The notes beneath the pieces are model-generated. The model was not told the origin of the DNA and did no database searches. It saw nothing but the letters and a program-made list of their open reading frames with translations. Position numbers and translations under genes: made by a program. DNA of 64,000 nt from Eutrigla gurnardus (lineage: Eukaryota > Chordata > Actinopteri > Perciformes > Triglidae), in contig OY741284.1 of NCBI GenBank assembly GCA_963514095.1, positions 12,614,549 through 12,678,548 on the forward strand. The letters are read 5' to 3'. Shown here piece after piece: positions 12,340-24,359 of this stretch (its first letter is position 1; each line of letters opens with the position of its first letter).

Positions 12340-13240
12340 AGACAGCCCCACTGCATCATCCACGCCTCTTTTGTTCTCTCGTGAGTTAACGGGATTATGT
12401 TTTAAACAACGTTCAATTAGACGCTACATTGTGTTTGCTGAGAGGTTCTCTTTATTATTCCACTCATAGTTTCTTTTTTCATGTTTGCTATCTTGCATCC
12501 AATTAGTGAGTTGAACATTACATATTCTTTGTGCACATCTAAATGCTGAGAACACCCACAGTCTTGAGTTTTGTCATTTTATTCACTCCCCGGGAGCACA
12601 TTGGGGTTCAGCGCATTGTTACTTCAATGGGATTCAGAGAGTTTATTATGGTCATTATTTAATCGTCAATATTTTTTTCTCTTTCTTCCAGTGTGAGTGT
12701 GTTTTTTTTTTTTAATTTAGCAATGATTCAAAATTTAATAAAAATGATATGTGCAAATGGATTTCCTTGGAAACTGAAAACACACTTTGGAAGGGTTTAA
12801 GTTAGACGAAAACAAGGACAACCCTCAGATAAGACAAAGCTGGGAGCAACCAGTCAATCACAAGGTAGCCCTCGTCCTAAAGCGTACGCTGCATTATCAT
12901 GGTCCCTTCTGGTTGCAAGAATTCCAAGATGGCGACGGCCATAATGCCGAACTCGAGGCTTCAAAACGGCTGTCCTAAATCTAATAGGTAATGTCATGGT
13001 GACCTGCATGAAACGTGTCCTCGAAGTGTAAACAGTAACAGTAAACAGAAATACTACGTCAAGTGTTCATATTGAGGGTGTTTGGAAACTTAAAATGAAA
13101 GCCTCAACAATATTAATAAGTGCAGCGTAGATCCCGAAATGTTGATCTAATATATTTCTGTGCCTTTTTCAACTGCCTTTACTGTGCAGTCATCTGATGT
13201 CATTCAATATAAGATTTCCAATATTTTTCTGGGCTGACAT
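12340..13240. other. Non-coding stretch
   Basis: AT-rich DNA with T-runs near 12700. No exon, RNA gene or repeat family was recognised. Confidence 0.5.
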
Positions 13241-13274
13241 TTCATTCATCTCCGGTCACCACGGTTCCACCCAC

Positions 13275-13466
13275 CTGAGGCTCTTCCTTTGTCTTTTCAT
13301 CCTCCCTGCCCAGGTCTGCCTGACACTGAAAGAGCAGCAGTTTTAATCCAGAGACACAGATGGTTGAGGTTCCAACCGCTGCCTGTTTGAACACAATGGG
13401 GGAAACCATGAGGTAAAGAAGGAAGAACAGAAGCGCCGAAAGCAAACCGGTTTTCATCTTCAACAT
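13275..13466 (-). CDS. Possible small coding exon with hydrophobic N-terminus (unrecognised)
   Basis: The minus strand has an open frame starting MLKMKTG and continuing with a strongly hydrophobic segment (about residues 7-26) like a signal peptide or membrane anchor. A less hydrophobic part follows, containing two cysteines (C37, C48) and a charged end (DEKTKEEPQ). The second Met (codon 4) has a good start context (GAAGATGA). After codon 64 the sequence is CAG|GTGGGT, a strong splice-donor match, in phase 0. I do not recognise the protein, and no partner exon could be identified to the left. It could equally be a chance frame. The frame stays open past the donor to 13242. Confidence 0.25.
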
Positions 13467-13479
13467 ATTTTGTTTTCAT

Positions 13480-16400
13480 GGATACAAAAAGATAGATTTG
13501 TTGTTTTTCTGTTACTGGGGTAGTGTGGGGTGTATGTGCAGCGTGTTTGTGTGTATTTGCATATGAATGGTGAGTGGGGAAATTGCTGGAATATTGTCTG
13601 GTGCCTTATTATTGTTTCTTTAAACTACCTGTGTGTAGTTCCTCAGTTGGTCAGCAGGTGTCACTGTGGCACAGAAAGAGAGAACTAAAGCCAGACGGAT
13701 GTTAGAAGACTTTTGGATGAAAACATTCGACACACAGCTTATTTTCAACAGCTTGATCGTCTTTTCCCTACATTATCATTGCCAAATGCAGCTTTCGGGA
13801 TGTGAACACTGATGTATTGTTTTAATGAATTGTGGCTCCGTTTACTGCCCTCCCACTGTTTGTTTATCCATCCATCCATATTTCTGTGTTACCATTAGCG
13901 GAGCACAAACACAAATTCAAAATAGATTCCAAAATACTGCGAGACACTTTTTCTTTTTACGATAAGCTTGTAACAATCCAGAAGAAGAGAGCCAGTGGCA
14001 CAGAAGGTAGCTGTGTGGAATCAACCGATAGAGAAAGGAGAGCAGATAAACAGGAGAGCTCGAGGAGACTGTGGCTCAGTTTGGCCTTTTTAGACGCTTC
14101 ATTAATCCCCCCCCCCTCCAAAGGGCTGCTCTTCATCACGAGTGTGTGCACAAACCTGTGTGTGCACCGACTGTACACTCTAGACATGGGTGCACGTCAA
14201 AGTGTGTACACATGTATCTACTGTGTGTACAGTAGAAGCTGCTGACTCCGCGGTTCATAACGAACCCCCCCGGGGAGCCCTGTTGCCTCCAACAGGAAGG
14301 AGGAGGAGGAGGGTGAGGGGGGGAGGGAGAGAAGTCCATGACCCAGACACGAGGGAAGATGCCGGGCTGGAGAAGCTATCTCTTCCTGGGTCCCGCCGGG
14401 CACGCCGTCTACTGCCTGACAGCTCCAAACAGCTGACCCTGCATTCTTACCATACTTTGAGTTCACGTAGGAATGGCCTTAAGGGGCAGTTATCATACAT
14501 TTTTAATATTGCCCTCATGCAGTAGCTTAACCGAATGACAACAATGCTTACTTTAGGAATGACTTCCCCTAACGGGGCTTAAGTGAATATAAATAGAAGC
14601 ATTAATAACCTTTGTGATTTTCAATTTTACTCTTGTCGCCTCATCTCACATTACAGCCACGTTTAAGGATGCATACAATGTTTCCCACTGAAATTGTCGT
14701 GACTCAACCCCTCCTCCTTGAATTTGAGTACAAGTAGCACAACATGAAAATATTCTTTGAGAGACATTTTAAGGTTGGAATACTTACAAGATTGTATATG
14801 TTTTATATCTACCCTAATAATAAATTTGTTTGAAAAATTGCCCTGCCTGTGACCTCATTTTTTCGGGTTTAAATACTCTCTGTCACCTGTGAGGTAATCT
14901 CTGACTCGTACAAATGGCTGCTGACTAAATGCAGCCCGACACTGAAAAATGTACCAACCAAAACCTGTTAAAAATCACTGTGAACTAATTTGCGTTTCAC
15001 ACAAGCTATTTTGATTTTGTACCTCTTTAACATCTGGGATGTCTCTGAGAATTACTGTGACTTCAGGCTGGATGACATTTCAAAGTAGACGGTAATTAAG
15101 ATGACAAGCGACAAGTGTTGCAATGGGAACTTAACCAGCTGTGAGGAGAGGAGAATGTGACCACAGGCAAAACATTTTCATACTGTACTTTCTGGGAGTT
15201 TGGTTAAACTGAGACATGAGTCCTGACCTGAAACTGTTGTTTCCAATAAGATTCAGCATGTCAGGATCTGGGAGTATGGAAGACCTTATTTCCATCTGTT
15301 GTTTGCGAGGACTAACTGGTTATTAATAATGGCAACAAAACATTTTTCCTCCATAAAGCATCATTTTAGTTTGTAGGATCATTTTCTTTGCTTTTCAAAA
15401 TAAAAGCGTTTCTATTTGCAACCGATTCTCTCTGGTTTCTGTTTGTAGTCCGAGTACTATTCATACTAATACTACAAATTCAAATGGTCCTGCCTAAATG
15501 TTACCTATTGGAGATATTTTAAGCATATGTTTTTTTTTTTTTTTTCACGCCGTAACATTATCAAGCATAACACAAAAGTCAAACACACTTTTTGGGCTTC
15601 AGCTTGGCCTCAGGGGGATGATGATGATCAAGGAGACGTGTTGAAGGAGGTCTTTTAAGTCTCGAGGCAGCAACGGAAAGGAGGTGAAACTTTTTAATTA
15701 CCAAAGTGCAGATGGAGCGAACAGAAGCAGACATATTAGAGAAGGTTTTTTGTTGCTTGGAGCCAATTGGTATGTGTGCAAACAGGGCTGCAACTCAATA
15801 TCAGGCAGGGTTTGTACATTGAGGGGGGAATTCACAAAAGGATTGCACGCGCTAGTGCGCTGAACCTCCGCAAATTAGACAAAAAGAAACACCGGCGAAG
15901 GATGAGATGCACCCCTAAGCAAACAGCATCCCAGTGCTCCTGTGCTATTTGCAAGTGTTGAAAGGTAATAGGCATATTTAAGGCACTTCTGCATTGGCTT
16001 CACTCTTCAGAACCGGAGGTTGCCACCTGGTCAGGACCCGTAGCTGCAATCTGTTTGTTTGTGTGAAAATTGTTCTCTGCAAAGGCAAAATGTATAAAAA
16101 GGGGGCAAATTGCACGCTGTAAATAATATTGAGTGAATCTGATTTTGAGATGGGGCAGATAGCGGTTAGCGAGCGATGCACGATTCATGGTATCAGTGGC
16201 TGCAATCCATTCTCTGTGAAACTGCCTGACAGTGTATGTAATGTATCATTTCCTCACAGCCTGGGTCTGAATGGCAAAAATACATTTAGTTTTTAGAAGG
16301 TTAGAAGGAGTAAGAGCAGGGTTTAAAAGGTCACCAAAGCCTTATTGTATGAGTTTGACGGAAGTGGGAAAAAATCCCCACAGGGGATGTAAACTATAAT

Positions 16401-17190
16401 ATAAATGACATGATGGGAAAGTTTACGTTTGCAACTGCCAAGCTGCTAAAAAATACTGTAAATAGTCTGCGCTGGTGTTCATTGCTGCTGCATAGTATAT
16501 TTTGTTCTGTAATGTCTGTGGGGGGTTCAGAGATGCATAATGTACAGTGGTTGTTTTTCAGCCTTCGTCACGTTGGTAAATGATTTGTTAGTGGAGAGTA
16601 ATGAGGACTACAATGCAGATATTAAAATCTGGATGAAGCATCATTATGGCTGGACGCTAAAGGATGATATGACACAGAGACATAGAGTACAGAAACATGG
16701 AAATTTGGCTGAAACCCTGACCTCTTCCCTACGTATCGACGAAGATTTCCCCCCAAAACATTATAACACTCTTAAAACCCTCCTTTATTCCAGCTGAGAC
16801 ATCTGCTTCTGGAATGAAACCAACAAACAAACATGCATAATTCAACCAGCCAGCCGGTGCGGCATTGAGTGGAAATTAGCAACAAAAAAAACAACAACAA
16901 CCCAAGAGTCCAATAATTATTGCCGTGGAAAAAATGATAAATTATCACACTTACACCTAAATAGCCTTACTTACACTCATTTGTTAGGAGCAATTTGGGA
17001 GGTGAAACACTCAGTTGTGTAGACCGTGGGTGTGCAAATTGTATAATGTACCGTACGGCCGCGGAGACGGTTAATTCTGCAGATGGAAAGTGCTATAGTG
17101 TCATTTTTTTCCTGACAAAACCAAACATTCGAGGCTAGCTCAAAATTAGGGCACGAGCAGTTAATGACTGATGATGTTGCAACAGGGAAT
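13480..17190. other. Non-coding stretch
   Basis: Mixed AT-rich DNA. Visible items are a poly-C run near 14108, a short GGA-rich patch near 14298-14330 and T-runs near 15530. No convincing exon, RNA gene or transposon was found. The short open frames at 13832, 14190, 15767 and 16540 lack recognisable protein features. Confidence 0.5.
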
Positions 17191-17193
17191 AAA

Positions 17194-17194
<1 letters not shown>

Positions 17195-17260
<66 letters not shown>
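17195..17260. repeat. (CA)n microsatellite
   Basis: Pure CA tract of about 66 bp. Confidence 0.95.
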
Positions 17261-17263
<3 letters not shown>

Positions 17264-17439
17264 TGGCTCTGGGAACCTGCACCATGGTACTTCCTGGTTT
17301 TGAGTCTACACATTAATGTAACATAATAGTGGTTCATCAGTACTATGGGATGGGAATATCATAAGTATTTTGCAGGTCACAAGAGAACTAATGGATTGGG
17401 TCAAACTGATGAGTCAGCGGTTCTCCAAAGTTGAGGGAA

Positions 17440-17585
17440 ATGTCACAGCAATCCATTTAACAGTTGTTGTTTAGTTTGACTCTAAATCCCAAAATGTCAA
17501 CCTCAGGATGCTGCTGGAGGATGAATCTTGGGATCACCAAAGCCTATGGGGTACATCCACTGGGAACCATGAATGTCGACATTTC
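17440..17585. repeat. Degraded dispersed repeat (fish-type, family not named)
   Basis: The segment GGGATCACCAAAG...CACTGGGAACCATGAATGTC shares its word order with 20975-21015 and, in reverse complement, with about 47655-47695. It also contains 'gcaatccatttaacagttgttg', which in many fish genomes accompanies this repeat. Coordinates are approximate. Confidence 0.55.
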
Positions 17586-17689
17586 TATGTCATCTCTTTA
17601 CAGCAGTTTTAGATACATACCTCTCAGCCTTAATTATTGCATGTAGCTTCACAACTTCGAGAAGGGGGTTGAGAAATACAGAATATGTT

Positions 17690-18250
17690 AATGAAGTCAA
17701 GAGAGACAGAAGAGAGAAGAGAACAGCAACATAAAAAAAGAAGGAAGAACAAAGAGCAAAGACGTGACGTGGCGGAGGGAGATGACGAGTGGGTGGTGAG
17801 AAGAATGAGAAACAGCCCAAAAATAAAAGAGAGGTGAAAGGATGGAGAGAGAGGGAAGAGGGCAACAGAAATCGACAATTAAAGACAACGAGGGAGAGAT
17901 GAATTATGCATGGGTGTGACCAGGGGTAGGAGGAAACCGAGCTCAAGGGGAGGAGATGCCAGACTGATACAAGCTCCATTTATCTCTACAGTGACCTTCC
18001 CCACCTCTCCCATTCCTCCGCTACAACCAACAATCTGAAAGAGACGAGCGTTTGAATAGAAGACGGTGAAGGAGGAAAGATTAAAAAAAAAAAAGAAGAA
18101 AGAAAGTGCAGAGAGTGATGTGTGAATAAAAGCTACAAGGCTAAAAGAAGGCAGAGTGTGGAGAAAAAAATAAGTGAGATATGGCGAGAGGGGATACTGT
18201 AAAGGAAGAGTGAGCATGATGGGGCTTTTAGGAGGAGAATGAAAGGGGGG
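17690..18250 (+). repeat. Purine-rich (GA-biased) tract
   Basis: Over about 550 bp the plus strand is strongly A/G-biased (gagagagg, gaagaaag, ggaggag), ending in G10 near 18244. On the other strand it opens several spurious Ser/Leu/Phe-rich frames. It is interrupted by a mixed-sequence part at about 17960-18050. Confidence 0.7.
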
Positions 18251-18649
18251 GGGGTGCTGGGGGAGTGCCTTGACTTTGACTGCAGAGGTGAGAGGGGATG
18301 ATGAAGTTGATTGCTATCTTACTGTGAAAGGGCTTTGACTTGGGCAAACACCAAAAATCCTTTCTCGGTCAGCTTCTTGCTATATAGTAATTATACATAT
18401 TTTTAATCAAGCTCTAATTAAGGAGTCGCAGATGAGCAAGAGAAGGCTGCTATTACTGGGTGAGAAACAATCCTTCTATGTGGATGACAGAAAACGCTTC
18501 ACCTCCAAAATGCCAAAGCCTGTCGATCCGACGAAGCAAAAAGCACAAAAAAAAAATACACAGTGAGACAAAAACATAATCCCTTGGCCACAGCATCCGC
18601 CGCCACTCTCTGGGTCACAGAGCAAGCTGCCCGGCATATAACAACCACA

Positions 18650-18835
18650 CGGCCAGTCACTCGGCCTGCTAGACAGCCAGTCAATGACTGAAGACGGACA
18701 GATAGACACTTAGTCAGATTAACATCCGGTCAGTCACTCTGTCAACAAAGCGGACAGTCAATCAGCCCGTCACCTAGTCAAATGACAAACGGGCAGCAAA
18801 CCACTCAGCTGCTCAGTCAGCCTGTCAGATTTGTC
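18650..18835. repeat. Degenerate CAGTCA-rich repeat
   Basis: The words CAGTCA, TAGTCA, GGTCAGTCA and CCGTCA recur about every 10-20 bases across this stretch without a fixed period. This suggests an old, decayed simple repeat. Confidence 0.4.
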
Positions 18836-19216
18836 ACAGCAGAACCCTTCTGAGCGACACAGCAAGAAAGCAATTTTTTTTTTTTGCCGGCGCCGAACGC
18901 GTCAGCACTGGGCTCTGTGGGATGGATTGGATTTGTCAACGTGTTTGAATGGATGGAGGGAGGAAGAGAGAAGGGGAATAAACAGCTTCCACATGTTAAA
19001 CATGAATCATCTGTTTCACATGCAACAGACAAAAAGTGGACGGGATGTAATGTGTATATATATATATATAAATACATGTATACACAAATGAACCGAAACA
19101 GGCACACCCACACATAAACACACTAAAAGTACCCACACACACACACACACACACCAATATAAAGAATAAGATGTGAGGTCGATTATATGCTTTAATGTTA
19201 CATGTATTTCAAGATG

Positions 19217-19303
<87 letters not shown>
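19217..19303. repeat. (CA)n microsatellite, compound
   Basis: CA tract with one ATATA interruption near 19233, followed by a pure run of about 65 bp. Shorter CA and TA tracts lie at 19133-19154 and 19059-19071. Confidence 0.93.
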
Positions 19304-19306
<3 letters not shown>

Positions 19307-19769
19307 ATAGACATATGCATTCACAGGCATGCTTTTTAAAACGGTCATAAAGCAAACAAGCTATGACAAGAATTCAAAAGACATAATGACGTCCAAATTC
19401 CCAGGTGTGAACCCAATTATTTACTCTGTACAAAATGCTCATTGCAGGCTGTTTACTCGCTCAACGGCGGTATAAACTGTCAACGCCCATCCGCATGATT
19501 GCATGCTCTCTTTACAGTTTTTTAAAATGGGAGAAACGGAGAAGGTGTTGCTTTGTGAGGTTCTCAGACAAAACAGTAACAGTGGCATTTTTTAACCATA
19601 TCATAGATTTGGTTTATCTTGTACCATTTCACCAAATCATACACTGCTTTATCATCTATTTTACCCCAAACGGGACATAATTCACAAAAGGAACATCATG
19701 CTGTATTAAGTAGGTACATGGTTCTAGTGATTGAGATCATAAACTTATCTTTATTGAGGTAATAAACCA

Positions 19770-19880
19770 AATGAGAAGTAGGACCATTTTCTCATAGACT
19801 TCTATACAACCTAACAAGTTGCCCCCTGCTGGTGATTAGAAAGAATACACCTGGAGGTTGCCGCCAGGTCCTGTCCTCCT
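19770..19880. repeat. Possible fish dispersed repeat ('cccctgctgg' type)
   Basis: The series 'agacttctatacaacc', 'gttgccccctgctggtgatt', 'agaaagaatacacctggaggttg' resembles a word pattern found repeatedly in fish genomes. This is recognised from memory only. Limits are uncertain. Confidence 0.35.
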
Positions 19881-20560
19881 GGCTGATTTGACTTTATCTC
19901 TGGGTGAAGTTGGGTGGAGCAACGTTGACAGCAACATTTATAAAACCATTAAAAGTGATACATCCGAACAGGGGCAACAACATGAACCTTCATGCTAAGG
20001 CTGTACACGCCCATACAGAAGGCTTCTTAATTGGTAAACATAAGAGACACTGACATGTGTTTTGGACTGTGGTTGTCAGCGTGTTTGTTAAATGGACAGC
20101 TAACACTTTCCCATAAAACGGATGAGATTAAAGTACACATCTGACTTGTTCCTCTCTGCTGCGCTCCCATTTGTTTTCCCTCTCCCTTTGTCTTTGTTCT
20201 TCTGCATTCTTATCGCTGCCTCCAACTTTTCTTTTCATCCCCCCCCCCTCAGTATCTGTAGGCTTTCTCCCACTTCTCTCATTATCTCCCACTATCTCGC
20301 TCTATCTATCTTCTTCTCGCTTTGGCTGCGGTGCTGTTTGGCCTATTCTCTCACTCTCTCAGATCACTTTATACTCTCTGTGCTGAAGCCTGAGGAAGTG
20401 GACATCTGGAGACTGCTTCCTTTCAATTTGATAGAGGTCCAAAAAAAGAAAATGAGTTTAATGTAATTAAATAGTAACAAAAATAATCATGTTGGGCATA
20501 GAGAGAGAGAGAGACATTTGGATGGGTTTATGGATGGGTTTGTTACGGTGAAGCTGTGGA

Positions 20561-20643
20561 GTGTGTGTGTGTGTGTGTGTGTAGAGTTGAAGTGGATTGA
20601 CAGGCGCTCGTGCAATGATGAATGAGCAGTCAACTTGTTTCTG

Positions 20644-20687
<44 letters not shown>
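20561..20687. repeat. Opposed (GT)n ... (CA)n microsatellite pair
   Basis: A GT tract (20561-20582) and a CA tract (20649-20687) lie about 65 bp apart in inverted orientation. Both outer edges read TGGAG/CTCCA, so the pair forms an inverted repeat able to fold into a hairpin. Confidence 0.85.
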
Positions 20688-20689
<2 letters not shown>

Positions 20690-20959
20690 CATCACATGCC
20701 TGTACACCTGTGACATGTGTCAAAGTGAAAAGGTTGTGCACACACAGACATGAAGAATGTGTAATGGAGAGCATGCAGGGGTTTTTTTTTCGTAGCCTGC
20801 AGGTTTTTGTTTTGTTGCATCACATTCTCAGTTCACTTTGTGTGCAAAAAAATAAATAATTTAACCCAGACAGACACTGGGTAGTTAACTAATATAGAAT
20901 CAAAGAATAGTACAACAACCATGGAGACCCATAAAATAAATTGGATCAAGTTGAAACCA

Positions 20960-21015
20960 ATGTCCCTCTAATGGATCACCAAAGTCTGTAGAATCCTCTG
21001 GGAACCATGAATATC
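20960..21015. repeat. Degraded dispersed repeat (same family as near 17.5 kb)
   Basis: GGATCACCAAAGTCTGTAG followed by 'aatcctctgggaaccatgaa' parallels the copy at 17530-17575 word for word, with substitutions. Confidence 0.55.
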
Positions 21016-24000
21016 TCATGATCAGTGCTGCAGTCGTGACTTCGTGGAGAAACACATGATGGGCTTGTGATGGGATCACGACGACTGTGGCGCCATATTC
21101 AAGTGGGAGGCGGGGCCAATGGGCAAAGTTTCCCAACTGCATCAAGGTTGCGACGATATCACAGCGTCAACACCTGCAAACAGATATACAAACACATGGA
21201 AAGAAAGAACTCAAAGCCTCCATCTCTCCAGGACCACGTCGCCATGACGATGACACACACGCAGACTCACGGTGAAAACAACACCAGGGTCGCGGCTGGT
21301 AACGAAAGATGTTGGATCAAAAAATGTCAGAATACAACAACACAAGAAGACTTTTTTTGTCGGCCAAAAAACAGCATAGAGGAAAAAGCCCTGAAATATT
21401 TAGTAAGCTAGGCCAACGGGCACTTAGTCACTTTGTTAACACCCTCTCTCCAAACACACACACATAGTCTGATTAAATGAACGTGCTTGAGCTGTATGTA
21501 ACCTTCACTCCTCTGTGAAACATCTGTTTACTGCATTGCAGTGGCTGTTGGAATGTGGAAAAGAACATAATTAGTTTCAGCACTGAGAAAAGTTATTTTG
21601 TTGAAATAAATAGTGCAGGTGTACAGGATGCCAGGGTCAGATTCCAAGGCTGTGAAATATCCAGTACACCTTAAAAAAGGATGGAGGGGGAGAGAGGATC
21701 CATGGAGAAACACAGCATGAGATCCACAAGACAAATTTGAGAGCGATAAAGGTAAGGGATGAGAGGTTGGGGAAAAGGGAACTCAGCCTTTCATTCTGAG
21801 AAATTGTGAACGCACTCGTTAAAAAAAATGGAGCAGAGGTCAGGTTTGTAGGTCCAAACATCAAAAGAGCATCTTCAAAAGGAAGAAGACGGAAGCATGC
21901 AGAGCTTCCATGGCCTCGGAAAGTTATTATGTTTCATACGTTGCAGAGGTCTGGTTTGAAGGTCGGGACTGAGAAGAGAGGAGGGAACAGAACAAACGTA
22001 TGAAACGGATCAAAGGTCGGAGGTCAGGTTTCGGAGTCAAGTACAAAAAAAGCAACATGTAAACAGCGATGAAAGGGGCGAGGGTTTTTTTTTTCACAAG
22101 TTTTGACCCTGAATTCACAGAAAGGAATGAGTTGAGAAAAGAAATGATCAGAAAGCAACAGAATTCAGTGCATTTAGTGTGGGGTTTTACTGTGTTTGCT
22201 AACATGGTTTAGCCTTCGGGGGCTATAATGAACGAGTTGATGCTGTGTGATTTGATAGGAGAACCTCCTCTATGGCTACTCATCCACACACACACACAAA
22301 TAACACAGGAGAGAGAAAGGGAAGAGTAACAGCAGAGTAAGTGATTTTCTCCTCACATCAAAATAAGGTCGAATTGGACTGTTTTGAACAAGTCCTTGTC
22401 TGACAATCTAATGTCAGCGAAACCAAAGTGCTCGAGGCCCTCGATTGAAAGAGATGTGGGGCCGACCGCGAAAAAAGAATAAGAGAAAGTCATGGAGAGA
22501 ATCAGAGGAGGAATGAGAAGAATAAGAATGAGATGAAGGGGGCAAATTAAACGAGGAGAATAAAGGGAGGGGGGAAAAAGAATGAGGGAAAAATTCCTAA
22601 ACGATTAACAGGACACGGGCGGTGATAAAGACATGAAACAGGATGGGGACGAGCGACTGATACGGACAAAGCATTGAGAAAATGTGGGAGCGGCTCGTCC
22701 AATCTGGTGCTGCTTGTGAAATGGCTTTCTAAAAGGTCAGATTCCTGCGATAAGTGGGGTAGAGCTGGTTCAGGTCTTTGTTGCCTTTGGGGGCTTTAGA
22801 GGTATTTGACATCCAACATTTAAACCGGACACAAGAAAACAACGTCCACAAATAAATCCATTTATCGTACACAAACGAAGGCGCCACACCAGAAGAGGGG
22901 AGCTGCTGACAGCGTGAGTGACTCTCCTGAGTATATGTATTCAAATTGGGTCTAAGTACGTAGTCATGTCACACTGGCTCTTACCTGAAAAGGTGGGAGT
23001 CATGTTTCCAAATGCCACGCAGCTTTCTTTGTGTGTGGCATTTGCGTCATTTCTTGTAATGGCTCATCAAGGAGGTATCACACGTTGTTGTTGATGCCGA
23101 TATCAGGGCTGAATTAAACACATTGTGTGTGTGTGCGTGTGCAGCTGCATGCCAATTAAGTACAAGTGGTCATCGCGTTGAGTGCAGCCTCCCTTTCATC
23201 CGGCCATGTCATGCCATCCCGCGTCGTGCTTTGCCATTGTGCGCAAATAAGTAACGTTAAGATTTCCATTGTGCTTAGGGGGGTTCGGCGGGAGGTGTCA
23301 TAATTGCCATGGCAGGCCGTGGCCCGCGTGTGTCACACACTTTAAAAATCAATGCCATTTGTGTCAGCGGCTCCATGAGACGAGTGGTGTCGGGTTCGAC
23401 ATGATTGGCTGTATTAACCTCATTGGCAGCGTGCTGCTGTGCCTGCCAGCGGCTATTTAACTCTAAGTGGTAATTACGCAATGTTAAAAACGGATGTGCC
23501 ATTTTCCAAACATCAGGAGGGTATATATTGTGCGGCGCCGGTAATTTCAAGCGTAACATTCAACAACAAAAATTTTGACAAGGCCACTTAACGTTTGACT
23601 TGTTGATCTAATGCAACTTGAGGACAAATCTTGGTGCCGAGGGATGGGCGGCCATATTGTTTGCTGAAGACTTTGCATGAGACTTTAATTTTTTTTTTTT
23701 AAATCAAGCAATCAATTTCATACAGATTATTTCAAAGTGCTTCACAGATGACTGACAAGGTGAAAAATAAGAGACAAGAAAAACAAGTATTTTCCCCAAA
23801 TGTTACCATTCGATTTAGCTTTGGTGAAGTAGACCCATTGTTTCCTATTTCCCACTCTCCCATACTCCACCTTACTGGCAAAGCTCAGCTGACCTTATTT
23901 TCACATTAAGCCTGTTTGCCTCCGGCTCGTACCCGACAGTTCACAGGCCACACTGAGTCACTTGCCCTTTTTTTCCCCGGTGCATATTAATGTATGTTGG

Positions 24001-24110
24001 CTGACACCACTTTTGAGATTGGAGGCGTTGACGTTGGTATCATCAGGGTGATGATAAATCGCTCTCACGTTACACCCTCGTGTGTTTTCAGTTCCAATTT
24101 TCAAAGTCGT
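21016..24110. other. Non-coding stretch with purine-rich tract and candidate conserved block
   Basis: The part from about 22300 to 22700 is A/G-biased on the plus strand. The part from about 22990 to 23570 has balanced composition and few low-complexity runs and could be a conserved regulatory block. No exon was recognised. Confidence 0.45.
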
Positions 24111-24116
24111 CTAATC

Positions 24117-24145
24117 GTGTGTGTGTGTGCGTGTGTGTTTGTGTG

Positions 24146-24193
<48 letters not shown>
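24117..24193. repeat. (GT)n microsatellite
   Basis: GT tract of about 76 bp with three C or T interruptions. It is opposed by a CA tract at 24321-24352 about 130 bp downstream. Confidence 0.95.
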
Positions 24194-24195
<2 letters not shown>

Positions 24196-24321
24196 ACAAG
24201 CATGAACAGAAGGTGTTGCCCTATCACGTTGCAGACTTGTGACCATATGACATTTGGGACAAGAAAGATTATTAGTGACTGCAGGGCATGCATACACAAA
24301 TACAAACACATGCACACGTGC

Positions 24322-24352
<31 letters not shown>

Positions 24353-24359
24353 TGCACCA

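Noticed and set aside
16540..16797. 85-codon frame MYSGCFSAFVTLVNDLLVESN...
   Set aside because: No recognisable family and no flanking splice signals that fit. Its length is ordinary for chance in this window.
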